The notes under the pieces are model-generated. The model saw only the letters and a program-made list of their open reading frames with translations. It did not search any database and was not told the origin of the DNA. Made by a program: the position numbers and the translations under genes. A stretch of 64,000 nt of DNA from Desulfurispora thermophila DSM 16022 (lineage in GTDB: Bacteria; Bacillota; Desulfotomaculia; Desulfotomaculales; Desulfurisporaceae). Shown here one piece after another: positions 51,806-60,076 of the stretch. The number at the start of each line of letters is the position of its first letter. Position 1 is the stretch's first letter. Where the stretch lies: contig NZ_AQWN01000002.1 of assembly GCF_000376385.1 (NCBI RefSeq), positions 124,115 to 188,114 on the forward strand, read 5' to 3'.

Positions 51806-52585
51806 GTGTATCCGGTACTTTTTCATATCGGCAACTTTCCTGTTAGATCCTGGGGTGTTATGGTGGTTCTGGGAATTTTAGCCGGCCTTTGGCTCGCAGC
51901 TCGATTGGCTAAAAAAGAGAACATTGCTCCGGAAAAAGTTGTGGAATTTACCTTGTATGCATTTTATGCAGGTATTGCAGGTGCCCGCCTCTGGGAAGTT
52001 ATTTGGGGTTGGGAAAAATTCTCGTCCCACCCCGGAGAGGCATTAAAGTTCTGGTCAGGAGGGCTGTCTATCCAGGGTGGGGTGGTGGCAGGTTTGCTTG
52101 TGTGTATTTGGTTTGTGCGCAAACATAACCTTTCCACATGGAAATTTGCCGATGTATTGGCTCCGGGCCTGATCCTGGGTCAGGGTATCGGGAGAGTTGG
52201 TTGCCTATTAAATGGGGATGCTTATGGTATACCCACCAACCTGCCTATCGGGGTTTCATATAAAGAAGGAACCCCTGCCTATGCCGTCTACGGGGCCCAA
52301 CCCTTATTTCCAGCTGAAATAATAGAGGGTATAGCAGATATTGTCATCTTGTTTATCCTTCTGCGCGTATATAGACGCAAACCCTTTGACGGTGCGGTAG
52401 CTTTGTATTATTTTATCTTTTACTCCATCGTTCGGTTTACTCTGGAGTTTTGGCGGTCAGACAGCTTGTTAATTCTGGGCGGCTTAAAGGTAGCACAGTT
52501 GACAACGCTGGGTACTATGCTGCTGGCTTTGGCTGTTGTTTTTCATAATTGGCGTAGAAAAAAGATGGAAAATCATAGAGCATGA
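51806..52585 (+). CDS. lgt: prolipoprotein diacylglyceryl transferase
   Basis: A 259-residue membrane enzyme with seven helices that adds diacylglycerol to the lipobox Cys of prolipoproteins. The Lgt signature is seen in GRVGCLLNGDAYG and the preceding GLSIQGGVVAG, and YAVYGAQPLFPAEI is family-typical. GTG 51806 follows TGGGAGG. It is 30 bases after the NapH-like gene, so it is in the island operon. Lgt is usually a housekeeping gene located elsewhere; here it may be a second copy serving the island lipoprotein (inference). Confidence 0.95.
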   Translation: MYPVLFHIGNFPVRSWGVMVVLGILAGLWLAARLAKKENIAPEKVVEFTLYAFYAGIAGARLWEVIWGWEKFSSHPGEALKFWSGGLSIQGGVVAGLLVCIWFVRKHNLSTWKFADVLAPGLILGQGIGRVGCLLNGDAYGIPTNLPIGVSYKEGTPAYAVYGAQPLFPAEIIEGIADIVILFILLRVYRRKPFDGAVALYYFIFYSIVRFTLEFWRSDSLLILGGLKVAQLTTLGTMLLALAVVFHNWRRKKMENHRA

Positions 52586-52615
52586 GTTCACTGCTTGCCG
52601 GTGAACTCTTTTTAT
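52585..52615 (+). terminator. intrinsic terminator after lgt
   Basis: AGTTCAC/GTGAACT stem overlapping the lgt stop, followed by CTTTTTATTTT. It marks the right edge of the island transcript. Confidence 0.85.
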
Positions 52616-52703
52616 TTTATCATTCACCTGAACCCGGCAAGCCAGGCACATCGTCAATTAGTACAAAGCGCAGCATAAATTAGGAAATAGGAGGTATGTG
52701 CAA

Positions 52704-54725
52704 ATGCGCAGAAACCGGGGTCTGATCGTGACAAGCTTTTTGCTGGTGCTCTGGCTGCTGGCCGCAGGCGTGTGGTACCTGAAGGTTTCACCGGCCGATG
52801 CCGCTCCCGCCAAACCGCAGCCGGTGGGCGACCTTTATAAGCTGCGCCAGCTGCTGCAGCAGGCGTCACAAAACGGTAATCCATACGGTTACGGGATTAT
52901 GCTGAAAAGTGCGGCCGGGCAGGCTCCGGGTTCTACCGGTGCGGCTGATGCAGGCAGGGCGGATTATTCCTCTACCAATGTGCAGGTGCAGGGAGTGGAT
53001 GAGGCCGATGTGGTCAAGACCGATGGCGAGTATCTCTATCAGGTGAGCAATCAGCAGGTGATCATCAGCCGTGTGTATCCGCCGGAGCAAATGAAGGTAG
53101 CCAGTACCATAGCTTTTACCGATCAAAATTTTGCTCCGCAGGAACTTTATTTGCGGGCCAACAGGCTGGTTGTCATTGGTAATAGCTGGCGGGAAATACC
53201 ACGGCCTGTGGAACCGGCACCAGTCAAACCGCAGCAAAATAAATTATCCATACTTCCATATCCTGTTTACATTGACAACAGCACGACCAAACTGTTTGTC
53301 TACGACATCAGCGACCGGTTTAGGCCGCACCTGGAGCGGGAACTGGAAGTGGAAGGTCGTTACATTTCTTCCCGTTTAATTGACAGCGCCCTCTATCTGG
53401 TAAGCAGCCGCTATGCCGGGTACTACCCGCTCAAGCAGCAGGGGTCTGAACAGTCGCTTACTCCATCATACCGGGACAGCCGGGAAGGCAAAGGGTTTAA
53501 ATGCATAGGATACGACCGGGTTTACTATTTTCCGGGTGTAATCCCCCGGCCCAACTACATTGTGGTGGCGGGCCTGAATATTGACCAGCCGGGACAGGAG
53601 CTGGACATCAGCAGCTACCTGGGGGCGGGCGAGAATGTCTACGCCTCCCGGCAAAAGCTCTATGTGGCCGTGACCGAGCCCCAGGTACAGCCTTTATCCG
53701 ATACCGGCAAACAGACACTGCTGCCACTGTCCCGGCGGGAGACCAAAATATACTCTTTTGCCCTAAAAGAAGGTCGTGTGGAGTACGCTGCTGCCGGCAG
53801 CGTGCCGGGAGATATATTAAATCAATTCTCCATGGATGAACACAACGGGTATTTTCGTATTGCCACCACGACCGGGGAAATCTGGGCCAAAGATGAAGAC
53901 ATTTCAAAGAATAATATTTATGTTTTAAATGACAAGCTGGCCATAACAGGAAAATTGGAAGGATTGGCGCCGGGCGAGCGTATTTACTCCACCCGTTTTG
54001 CGGGTGACCGGGCTTATATGGTGACGTTTCGCACCGTGGACCCGTTGTTTGTCATTGATCTGAAAGACCCGCAAAAGCCTGCCGTACTGGGCTACCTGAA
54101 AATACCGGGGTACAGTGATTACCTGCACCCATACGATGAAAACCATATCATCGGCTTTGGCAAGGACACTTTTGAATTGCCCGTGAAAGATAGCCAGGGC
54201 CGGGACAGCGGGGAAACCATGGCCTATTACGCCGGTATGAAAATATCCATCTTTGACGTGTCCGACGTGACCAAACCCAGAGAAATGTTTGCACCGGTGA
54301 TCATCGGTGACCGGGGTACGTACTCGGATTTGCTGTACAACCACAAGGCGCTGCTGTTCAGCAAAGAAAAGAATTTGCTGGCCTTCCCGGTTACCGTCAT
54401 GGAAAAGAATGCGGTCAGCCAGCCTGCCGGTTCCCCGTTGCCGGATGGACGCCTGGAGTACGGTCGTTTTGCCTTCCAGGGGGTCTATGTGTACAATATT
54501 GATTTGACGCACGGTCTGCAATACAAAGGGCGGATTACCCACCTGTCCGATGAGGATTACCGCCGGGCCGGTGATTACTGGTATGACAGTAACAAGAATG
54601 TGCAGAGGGCCATTTACATTAATGACACTCTATATACCATATCTTCCGCCATGCTCAAGGCCAACCGCTTGAGCGATCTGGCAGAACAGGGCAGTTTAAC
54701 CTTGCCTGCGGGCGGAGGGAAATAA
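52704..54725 (+). CDS. exported beta-propeller domain protein
   Basis: A 673-residue secreted or membrane-anchored protein. One N-terminal membrane segment (VTSFLLVLWLLAAGVWYL) is followed by repeated propeller-blade sequences of the family of secreted proteins with C-terminal beta-propellers (QGVDEADVVKTDGEYLYQVS, FAGDRAYMVTFRTVDPLFVIDL, ISIFDVSD). The function is not established; it may act in envelope maintenance. ATG 52704 follows AGGAGG by 9 bases; a GTG at 52698 is closer. Codon use and GC content return to the surrounding level. Confidence 0.8.
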   Translation: MRRNRGLIVTSFLLVLWLLAAGVWYLKVSPADAAPAKPQPVGDLYKLRQLLQQASQNGNPYGYGIMLKSAAGQAPGSTGAADAGRADYSSTNVQVQGVDEADVVKTDGEYLYQVSNQQVIISRVYPPEQMKVASTIAFTDQNFAPQELYLRANRLVVIGNSWREIPRPVEPAPVKPQQNKLSILPYPVYIDNSTTKLFVYDISDRFRPHLERELEVEGRYISSRLIDSALYLVSSRYAGYYPLKQQGSEQSLTPSYRDSREGKGFKCIGYDRVYYFPGVIPRPNYIVVAGLNIDQPGQELDISSYLGAGENVYASRQKLYVAVTEPQVQPLSDTGKQTLLPLSRRETKIYSFALKEGRVEYAAAGSVPGDILNQFSMDEHNGYFRIATTTGEIWAKDEDISKNNIYVLNDKLAITGKLEGLAPGERIYSTRFAGDRAYMVTFRTVDPLFVIDLKDPQKPAVLGYLKIPGYSDYLHPYDENHIIGFGKDTFELPVKDSQGRDSGETMAYYAGMKISIFDVSDVTKPREMFAPVIIGDRGTYSDLLYNHKALLFSKEKNLLAFPVTVMEKNAVSQPAGSPLPDGRLEYGRFAFQGVYVYNIDLTHGLQYKGRITHLSDEDYRRAGDYWYDSNKNVQRAIYINDTLYTISSAMLKANRLSDLAEQGSLTLPAGGGK

Positions 54726-54733
54726 AATACTAA

Positions 54734-54757
54734 CGCCGGCGGCCTTGGCCGCCGGCG
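54734..54757. terminator. GC-rich palindrome between convergent genes
   Basis: 11-bp arms CGCCGGCGGCC/GGCCGCCGGCG with a 2-base loop, between the propeller and acyl-CoA dehydrogenase genes. On the minus strand it is followed by the T-rich stretch GTTAGTATTTTATTT, so it can terminate from that side. Confidence 0.65.
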
Positions 54758-54763
54758 CGCGCG

Positions 54764-55921
54764 TTAGTCAAGCAAAGTTCTGGCTATCACCAGTCTCTGG
54801 ATCTGATTGGTCCCTTCGTAAATCTGGGTGATTTTAGCGTCCCGCATCATGCGTTCCAATGGATACTCCCGCATGTAGCCATAGCCGCCCAGCACCTGTA
54901 CGGCATCCACTGTTACCTGCATGGCCACATCCGAGGCGAACAGCTTGGCCATGGAGGAGAAGCGGCTGATTTCCGCCGGGCTGGTACCGTTTTGCACCGC
55001 TTCTTCAATTAGGAATGCCGCTTTGTAAACCAGCTGGCGGGCGGCTTCGATGCGGGTGACCATGTCGGCCAGCATAAACTGGATGCCCTGGAAGGATGCG
55101 ATGGGTTTGCCAAACTGGACACGTTCTCTGGCATAGTTGACGGCGTAATCCAGAGCGCCCTGGGCAATGCCCACGGCCTGGGCGCCAATCACCGGGCGGG
55201 TGCGATCCAGCGTCATCATGGCAATTTTGAATCCGTCGCCCTCTTTGCCCAGCAGATTTTCTGCCGGGACGGGACAGTTTTCCAGGATCAGCTCCGTGGT
55301 TTGCGAGCCACGGATACCCATTTTCTTTTCCTTCTTCCCGGCGGAAAATCCCGGGTAGTCCTTTTCCACAATAAAGGCGCTCAGACCTTTCAGCCCTTTG
55401 CTCGGGTCGGTACTGGCAAAAATTGTGTATACATCGGCTATGCCGCCGTTGGTGATGAAACATTTCTGGCCGTTTAAAATATAAACATCACCCTGGCGTA
55501 CGGCGCGCGTTTTGACCGAGCCGGCATCCGAGCCGGCGTTGGGTTCGGTGAGGCCGAAGGCGCAGATCTGTTCGCCGCTGGCCAGGACCGGGAGATACTT
55601 TTGTTTTTGTTCCTCGGAGCCGCCTACCAAAATGGGCATTAGGCCCAGCTCCTGGGCGGCCACAATTAAAGAAGCGGAAGCCGAAACCCGGGCAATTTCT
55701 TCCACAATCAGACAAACAGCGGGCAGACCCACACCGGTGCCGCCGTACGCTTCCGGTACCCCTGCGCCCAGCAGACCCTGTTCGGCAAACAGTTCTTTTA
55801 AATCCCAGGGGTAGGCGTCCTGCTCATCTATTTCTGCAGCCCGGGGAGCTACGCGGGCTTCCGCCATTTTGGCCACGGTGCGGCGCAGCATTTCCAGATC
55901 TTCAGAAAGCCGGTAGGACAT
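54764..55921 (-). CDS. acyl-CoA dehydrogenase
   Basis: A 385-residue FAD enzyme oxidising acyl-CoA to enoyl-CoA. Signatures: CAFGLTEPNAGSDAG, ITNGGIADVY, QVLGGYGYMREYPLERMMRD, and YEGTNQIQ with the catalytic Glu. It resembles short-chain (butyryl-CoA type) dehydrogenases. No electron-transfer flavoprotein genes are adjacent. ATG follows AGGAGG on the minus strand. The promoter region holds a pair of operator-like repeats (55967-56021). Confidence 0.95.
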   Translation of the reverse strand: MSYRLSEDLEMLRRTVAKMAEARVAPRAAEIDEQDAYPWDLKELFAEQGLLGAGVPEAYGGTGVGLPAVCLIVEEIARVSASASLIVAAQELGLMPILVGGSEEQKQKYLPVLASGEQICAFGLTEPNAGSDAGSVKTRAVRQGDVYILNGQKCFITNGGIADVYTIFASTDPSKGLKGLSAFIVEKDYPGFSAGKKEKKMGIRGSQTTELILENCPVPAENLLGKEGDGFKIAMMTLDRTRPVIGAQAVGIAQGALDYAVNYARERVQFGKPIASFQGIQFMLADMVTRIEAARQLVYKAAFLIEEAVQNGTSPAEISRFSSMAKLFASDVAMQVTVDAVQVLGGYGYMREYPLERMMRDAKITQIYEGTNQIQRLVIARTLLD

Positions 55922-55966
55922 GACAAAACCTCCTTAATAACACTCTCTAAATAAAGATAAAACAAA

Positions 55967-56021
55967 AATATAATTTTGGGAATATAAAATAATCAAATAA
56001 GTAATATAATTTTGGAAATAT
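55967..56021. promoter_or_regulatory. paired operator-like direct repeats upstream of the acyl-CoA dehydrogenase gene
   Basis: AATATAATTTTGGGAATAT (55967-55985) and AATATAATTTTGGAAATAT (56003-56021): two 19-bp copies with one mismatch, spaced by 36 bp, each partly palindromic at its ends. A regulator controlling fatty-acid metabolism genes would be a natural binder. Confidence 0.5.
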
Positions 56022-56060
56022 TAGTTTGAGGTTATGCGCTATCCTGCCGGTCAGGTCATG

Positions 56061-56411
56061 CTATGGGCGATTAATTTGGGTGTTCTTTCTGACTGGTAAT
56101 ATTTGGTTGGATAAAGTCTTTATTCCAGGCCCGGGCTCGCGCTGAGTCTGATTGCTGCCGGTAACCGTTTGAGCTGGCTGGCGTGATGGCCAGTTGATCA
56201 TGTCCAGCAATTGTTGGGCGTTGGTTTCCTTGCCGGCAGCCTGCCTGTTTTCCCGGCTGACAGCATCCAGCACTTCTGCCCGCAAAATGTCCACCTGGCG
56301 CGGGGCGGTAATGCCCAGCTTGACTGTGTCACCGCTGATTTCCACTACAGTCAGCTTTATATCAGGGCCAATGTAAATGGTTTGGTTTTTCTTACGGGAG
56401 AGCACCAGCAT
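56061..56411 (-). CDS. csrA: carbon storage regulator CsrA with C-terminal extension
   Basis: A CsrA RNA-binding domain occupies residues 1-55 (MLVLSRKKNQTIYIG, LGITAPRQVDILRAEV), followed by an unusual Gln/Pro/Asn-rich tail of about 50 residues. CsrA blocks translation of target mRNAs such as flagellin and is antagonised by FliW, encoded 3 bases upstream in the same operon. Typical CsrA is about 60-75 residues; the tail is poorly conserved sequence of unknown role. Confidence 0.93.
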   Translation of the reverse strand: MLVLSRKKNQTIYIGPDIKLTVVEISGDTVKLGITAPRQVDILRAEVLDAVSRENRQAAGKETNAQQLLDMINWPSRQPAQTVTGSNQTQREPGPGIKTLSNQILPVRKNTQINRP

Positions 56412-56414
56412 ACT

Positions 56415-56810
56415 TTACACCTCCCCGCGGGTGATCAACTGCTGTAGCGGTGTGCGCAGTGAATAGCGGGTTTCTTCCAGGATAATCTGCTCTCCCAGCT
56501 GGCGGCGGACATTGATAATTACCGGTGCCTGCAAATTGACCGTAGCACTGGTCACTCCCCCGCGGGGGTTGACAATGTTAAAGACTGCCACATCGGACAT
56601 ATCTTCTATCTGCAAGCGCTCTCTGGCTGCTTCGGGCAGGTCGAATTCATAGTCCTGTGTAAAGCAAAAAGGGTTGAGAAGCAGAAAGCTCACTTGCGGT
56701 TGAGCCTGGCATTGCAGGTTGTAAAAAGGGCTTTCCGGCTGTGTTTGATACAGGTAATATTCCTGCCATTCCTCAAAGCCGGGCAGGCCACGGGGGAAAA
56801 ATACAAGCAT
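56415..56810 (-). CDS. fliW: flagellar assembly factor FliW, short N-terminus
   Basis: A 131-residue FliW that binds flagellin and CsrA to couple flagellin level to translation. Motifs: FFPRGLPGFEEW, FLLLNPFCFTQDYEFDLP, ATVNLQAPVIIN. Relative to Bacillus FliW the first beta strand (about 15 residues before FP-G-PGF) is missing, and an in-frame stop lies shortly upstream, so it is not a missed start. ATG 56810 follows AGGAGAGG on the minus strand. Operon with csrA. Confidence 0.92.
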   Translation of the reverse strand: MLVFFPRGLPGFEEWQEYYLYQTQPESPFYNLQCQAQPQVSFLLLNPFCFTQDYEFDLPEAARERLQIEDMSDVAVFNIVNPRGGVTSATVNLQAPVIINVRRQLGEQIILEETRYSLRTPLQQLITRGEV

Positions 56811-56895
56811 ACTTTCCTCTCCTGTCAAGATTCAGTTTTAAATACATAAGCGTATGTTTGGGGAATTTTTTAGGGTGCTGTAGCAGTATTGGCAA

Positions 56896-57261
56896 TCACC
56901 AAAAGGCGTTGACAATATGCTGCAGTTTTGCCGGTTTGTTGTCGGGAGAAAGCCAGACGGCCACCACATCGAATCGCAACTGGCAGTGCCGGTAGTGCGG
57001 CAGGGAAGTCAGGTAGGTGGCAATGCGGCGCAGTTTTTCCTGTTTGAAGCAATGGACGCTTTCCTGGGGCAGGCCGTACTGGTTGCCGTGGCGGGTTTTT
57101 ACTTCCACCAGGACCAGGTAGTTCCCGTCGATAGCCAGTATATCCACTTCTCCCAGCCGGCAGCGGTAGTTGCGGTGCAGTATTTTATAGCCGCGTGCCG
57201 CCAGGTATTGCGCGGCCGCCTGTTCACCAATTTTGCCGGCAACCAGGCGTTCTCTGGTCAT
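56896..57261 (-). CDS. YraN-family putative endonuclease (UPF0102)
   Basis: A 121-residue PD-(D/E)xK-fold protein: GKIGEQAAAQYLAARGYKIL, GEVDILAIDGNYLVLVEVKTR (catalytic D and ExK), FDVVAV. Proposed as a Holliday-junction-like or repair nuclease; the biochemical role is not settled. I chose ATG 57261 behind AAAGGTG over TTG 57288. It lies upstream of fliW with an 85-base gap on the same strand. Confidence 0.85.
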   Translation of the reverse strand: MTRERLVAGKIGEQAAAQYLAARGYKILHRNYRCRLGEVDILAIDGNYLVLVEVKTRHGNQYGLPQESVHCFKQEKLRRIATYLTSLPHYRHCQLRFDVVAVWLSPDNKPAKLQHIVNAFW

Positions 57262-57410
57262 GTTTATTTTCACCTTTCTGGTTTTCAAGTAATATTCTGC
57301 TGTCCGTTATATATTCCTGCCTCTGCCGGCAGGTAAAAATTATACCGGGATTTTCTTGCCATGGGTGTAACTGGGTTGTAGAATAGTATTAAAAACCGGA
57401 GGGGTGGGCT

Positions 57411-57662
57411 ATGAAAATAAGCTCGGGCGGTTTGCAATCCGCAGTGCTGCATGATACCATTACATCACCCCGTACTGATCACAATGCAGCCCGTATCCTG
57501 CCGGGCGATTTAGCCGAGGTGGAAAAGAAAGAAAAGAAGTCCCCTCATTTGAGCAAGCCGGTAGTGGCAGGAGAAAAAAGCACCGCCGGACAGGGATATC
57601 ATTCCGGACAACCCGGTAGACCTGTTTTGCCCAAACGCCGCAGTGTGGATACCTATGCTTGA
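57411..57662 (+). CDS. small hydrophilic protein of unknown function upstream of fliD
   Basis: An 83-residue basic, Gly/Ser/Lys-rich, probably unstructured protein (MKISSGGLQSAV..., ...RPVLPKRRSVDTYA). I do not recognise it. Support for it being real: ATG behind GGAGGGGTGG and a terminator whose 5' arm is in the 3' coding end. It precedes the fliD operon; its start resembles flagellar export substrates such as anti-sigma FlgM or hook proteins only vaguely. Confidence 0.55.
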   Translation: MKISSGGLQSAVLHDTITSPRTDHNAARILPGDLAEVEKKEKKSPHLSKPVVAGEKSTAGQGYHSGQPGRPVLPKRRSVDTYA

Positions 57663-57677
57663 GGCGTTTTTTTTTGT
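57633..57677 (+). terminator. intrinsic terminator overlapping the end of the small gene
   Basis: AAACGCC (57633-57639) pairs with GGCGTTT (57663-57669) and is followed by a long T run. Confidence 0.75.
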
Positions 57678-57701
57678 TTTGGAGAAGGTGTACAAGTGTA
57701 G

Positions 57702-57728
57702 TAAAGTTTGGGCGGGGATGGTCCGAGA
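57702..57728 (+). promoter_or_regulatory. candidate sigma-D motility promoter of the fliD operon
   Basis: TAAA at 57702-57705, 15-bp spacer, GTCCGAGA at 57721-57728, similar to the TAAA-N15-GCCGATAT consensus. Confidence 0.45.
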
Positions 57729-57792
57729 TAATAAGTAGGATTGAATGTCATTTGTGGTGGAAAGAGTTTGATCCAGAAAGAAGGTAATGTCT

Positions 57793-59319
57793 ATGTCCAG
57801 CACTTTGCGCATTGGTGGTTTGGCCACGGGCATTGATGTTGATAGCATTGTTAAAGAAACCATGCAGGCCAAAAGGATCCCGCAAGACAAGCTGAAACAA
57901 CAGAAGCAAATTTTGGAATGGCAGAGAGATGACTACCGGGCAATAAATACAGTACTGCGTACCTTTCGCGATAAAGTGTTTAACATGAAGCTGCAGAGCA
58001 CTTTCCTGGCTCGCAAGGCCACCAGTTCAGATGAAACAGTGCTGACAGCCAGCGCTGGAGCTACCGCTGCGCCAGGCATGTATACTGTGAAAGTGAATCA
58101 GCTGGCCGAGGGCGTCACGGTGGGTAGCCAGGTGAAACTGCCTGACGAGGATAATGGGAGTGGTGGTACAAGGACACTGGCCGAGCAGTTCAGTCTTTCG
58201 GGAACTCTATCTTTTACCTTGGAGGGAGCAAATGGTTATAAGGATTTTTCCTTTGATACAGCTACCGCTAATATCAATAGTGTCGTCAGTGCAATTAATT
58301 CCGCCAACCTGGGGATCAGTGCCAGTTATGACGCGGTGAACAACCGGTTTTTCTTGACCACGACTTCTACAGGCAGCAATGCGTTTATTAAAGTGACAAA
58401 TGATACCAGCAATTTCATTTCTGGAGATGGTTCCGGTACGGATAATACTTTAAAGATGAAATTGATAGCCGGCACGAAAACAACTGGGAAGGATGCCGAG
58501 GTGGATTTTGGTGATACTACTGGTCTGAAGTTTGCCAGTAACACATTTACTATCAACGGCATCACAATTAATGCCAAAAAGGTGCAGACCAGTGCGGTAA
58601 CGATAAATGTAACTGCAGATACTGACGCCGTTTTCAACTCCATCAAAGACTTCGTCAACTCCTACAATGATACTATTGCCAAAATAAATGCCGAGCTGTC
58701 TGAAACCAGGTATAAGGACTACGTGCCATTGACGGATACCCAGAAAAAAGAGATGTCGGATGAGGAAATAAAGAAATGGGAAGAGATGGCCAGGAGCGGT
58801 CTTTTGCGCAATGACCCGTTGTTGCGCGGCATTTTGGGCACCATGCGCACTACGCTCTCCTCCTCCGTGAGCAATATCAACAGCAGATATACTACGCTGG
58901 CGGCCGTGGGTATTACTACCGGCTCATACGCGGAGGGCGGTAAGCTTTATATCGACGAAACCAAACTGCGGGCGGCCCTGCAGGCCGATCCGGAAGGTGT
59001 GATGAAACTTTTTACCAACTCCACTGATGTGGCCGGGGAGAAAGGGCTGGCCCTGCGCCTGTACGATGATGTGAACAATGCCATCAATCAGTTGGGTACT
59101 AAGGCGGGTTATGATTCTACCAGTAGCCTTTACGACAACAGCGACATTGCCAAGCGGATGCGGGATCTCGATCAGCGCATTGAACAATATGAGGAGCGTT
59201 TGCAAAAGGAAGAGGATCGTTTGTGGAAACAGTTTACTGCATTGGAAAAAGCTGTGGCGCAGATGAACGCTCAGAGTGCCTGGCTGTCCCAGCAGTTCGG
59301 CGGAGGAGGTAGCAAATAA
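57793..59319 (+). CDS. fliD: flagellar filament capping protein FliD
   Basis: A 508-residue hook-associated protein 2, exported to the filament tip where it caps and folds flagellin. The N-terminal motif RIGGLATGIDVDSIVKETMQAKRIP, the long central D2/D3 region rich in Asn/Thr, and the C-terminal coiled-coil helix (QRIEQYEERLQKEEDRLWKQF) fit the family. ATG 57793 is 8 bases from GAAGG; ATG 57787 is also possible. First gene of fliD-fliS-fliT-like-flaG. Confidence 0.96.
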   Translation: MSSTLRIGGLATGIDVDSIVKETMQAKRIPQDKLKQQKQILEWQRDDYRAINTVLRTFRDKVFNMKLQSTFLARKATSSDETVLTASAGATAAPGMYTVKVNQLAEGVTVGSQVKLPDEDNGSGGTRTLAEQFSLSGTLSFTLEGANGYKDFSFDTATANINSVVSAINSANLGISASYDAVNNRFFLTTTSTGSNAFIKVTNDTSNFISGDGSGTDNTLKMKLIAGTKTTGKDAEVDFGDTTGLKFASNTFTINGITINAKKVQTSAVTINVTADTDAVFNSIKDFVNSYNDTIAKINAELSETRYKDYVPLTDTQKKEMSDEEIKKWEEMARSGLLRNDPLLRGILGTMRTTLSSSVSNINSRYTTLAAVGITTGSYAEGGKLYIDETKLRAALQADPEGVMKLFTNSTDVAGEKGLALRLYDDVNNAINQLGTKAGYDSTSSLYDNSDIAKRMRDLDQRIEQYEERLQKEEDRLWKQFTALEKAVAQMNAQSAWLSQQFGGGGSK

Positions 59320-59321
59320 CC

Positions 59322-59705
59322 ATGTCTTTACCCAATCCTTACCAGCAGTACAGGCAAAACGCCGTGAACAGCGCTGCGCCGGGTGAGTTGACTCTAATGC
59401 TTTACAACGGTGCGATTAAATTTCTCCATCAGGCCCGGGAGGCTATAGCTGCCAAAGATGTGCCCGGTGCGCATGAGGCGCTGGTGCGGGCCCAGGAAAT
59501 CATTCAGTATTTGTTTGATACGCTGGACATGCAATATGAAATTGCCGGTAATCTGGCTGCTTTGTATGATTTCATTTTACGGCAATTGCGCCAGGCCAAC
59601 ATTAAAAAAGATGTTGGTCCGGTGGAAGAAGTTTTGCCTTTGTTGGAGGATCTGCGTGATACCTGGGGTAAGGCTCTTCTGGCTGTAAAGGGTAGGACAA
59701 CATGA
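59322..59705 (+). CDS. fliS: flagellin export chaperone FliS
   Basis: A 127-residue helical chaperone binding the flagellin C-terminus before export. Motifs: NPYQQYRQNAV, PGELTLMLYNGAIKFLHQA, LYDFILRQLRQANIKKD. Directly follows fliD and overlaps the next gene by 4 bases. Confidence 0.96.
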   Translation: MSLPNPYQQYRQNAVNSAAPGELTLMLYNGAIKFLHQAREAIAAKDVPGAHEALVRAQEIIQYLFDTLDMQYEIAGNLAALYDFILRQLRQANIKKDVGPVEEVLPLLEDLRDTWGKALLAVKGRTT

Positions 59706-60046
59706 ATCATCAGGAACTAATACAGGATTTATTTGCTCTAACCGGGCAGGCAATAGAAGCTCTCCAGCAGGATGATTTCGATGGACTAATTGATGTGTTG
59801 GAAAAAAGGCAGCATGTTTTGGACTTTTTAGCCGAATTGGGTGAGTATTTCGGCGGGGTGTCGGCCCGGGAACAGATAACCCAGAAGGTTTTGAATTTAG
59901 ACCGCCAACTCTTGCAACTGGCCGAAAGCAAGCTGGTTTCTTTGCAACGGCAGTGGCAGATCTGCCGGCAAGCGCGCCGGGCGCTGGACTCTTACCGGCA
60001 ACCGCGGCTGCAACTCAGCGGTGTGTTTGTAGAAAAAAAACAATAG
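59702..60046 (+). CDS. FliT-like flagellar chaperone
   Basis: A 114-residue all-helical protein (LIQDLFALTGQAIEALQQDD, ...RREQITQKVLNLDRQLLQ-type region) in the place where FliT usually follows FliS. Sequence similarity within this group is low, so the name rests on size, helical content and context. FliT-type proteins chaperone FliD and can regulate flagellar genes. Start ATG 59702 overlaps the fliS stop. Confidence 0.7.
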   Translation: MNHQELIQDLFALTGQAIEALQQDDFDGLIDVLEKRQHVLDFLAELGEYFGGVSAREQITQKVLNLDRQLLQLAESKLVSLQRQWQICRQARRALDSYRQPRLQLSGVFVEKKQ

Positions 60047-60076
60047 AGAACAGTAAGGCAAGGAGGTAGACCGATA

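Noticed and set aside
52560-52700. Attachment-site repeat matching the tRNA-Arg 3' end at the right edge of the island
   Set aside because: I found no copy of the tRNA T-arm or acceptor sequence there.
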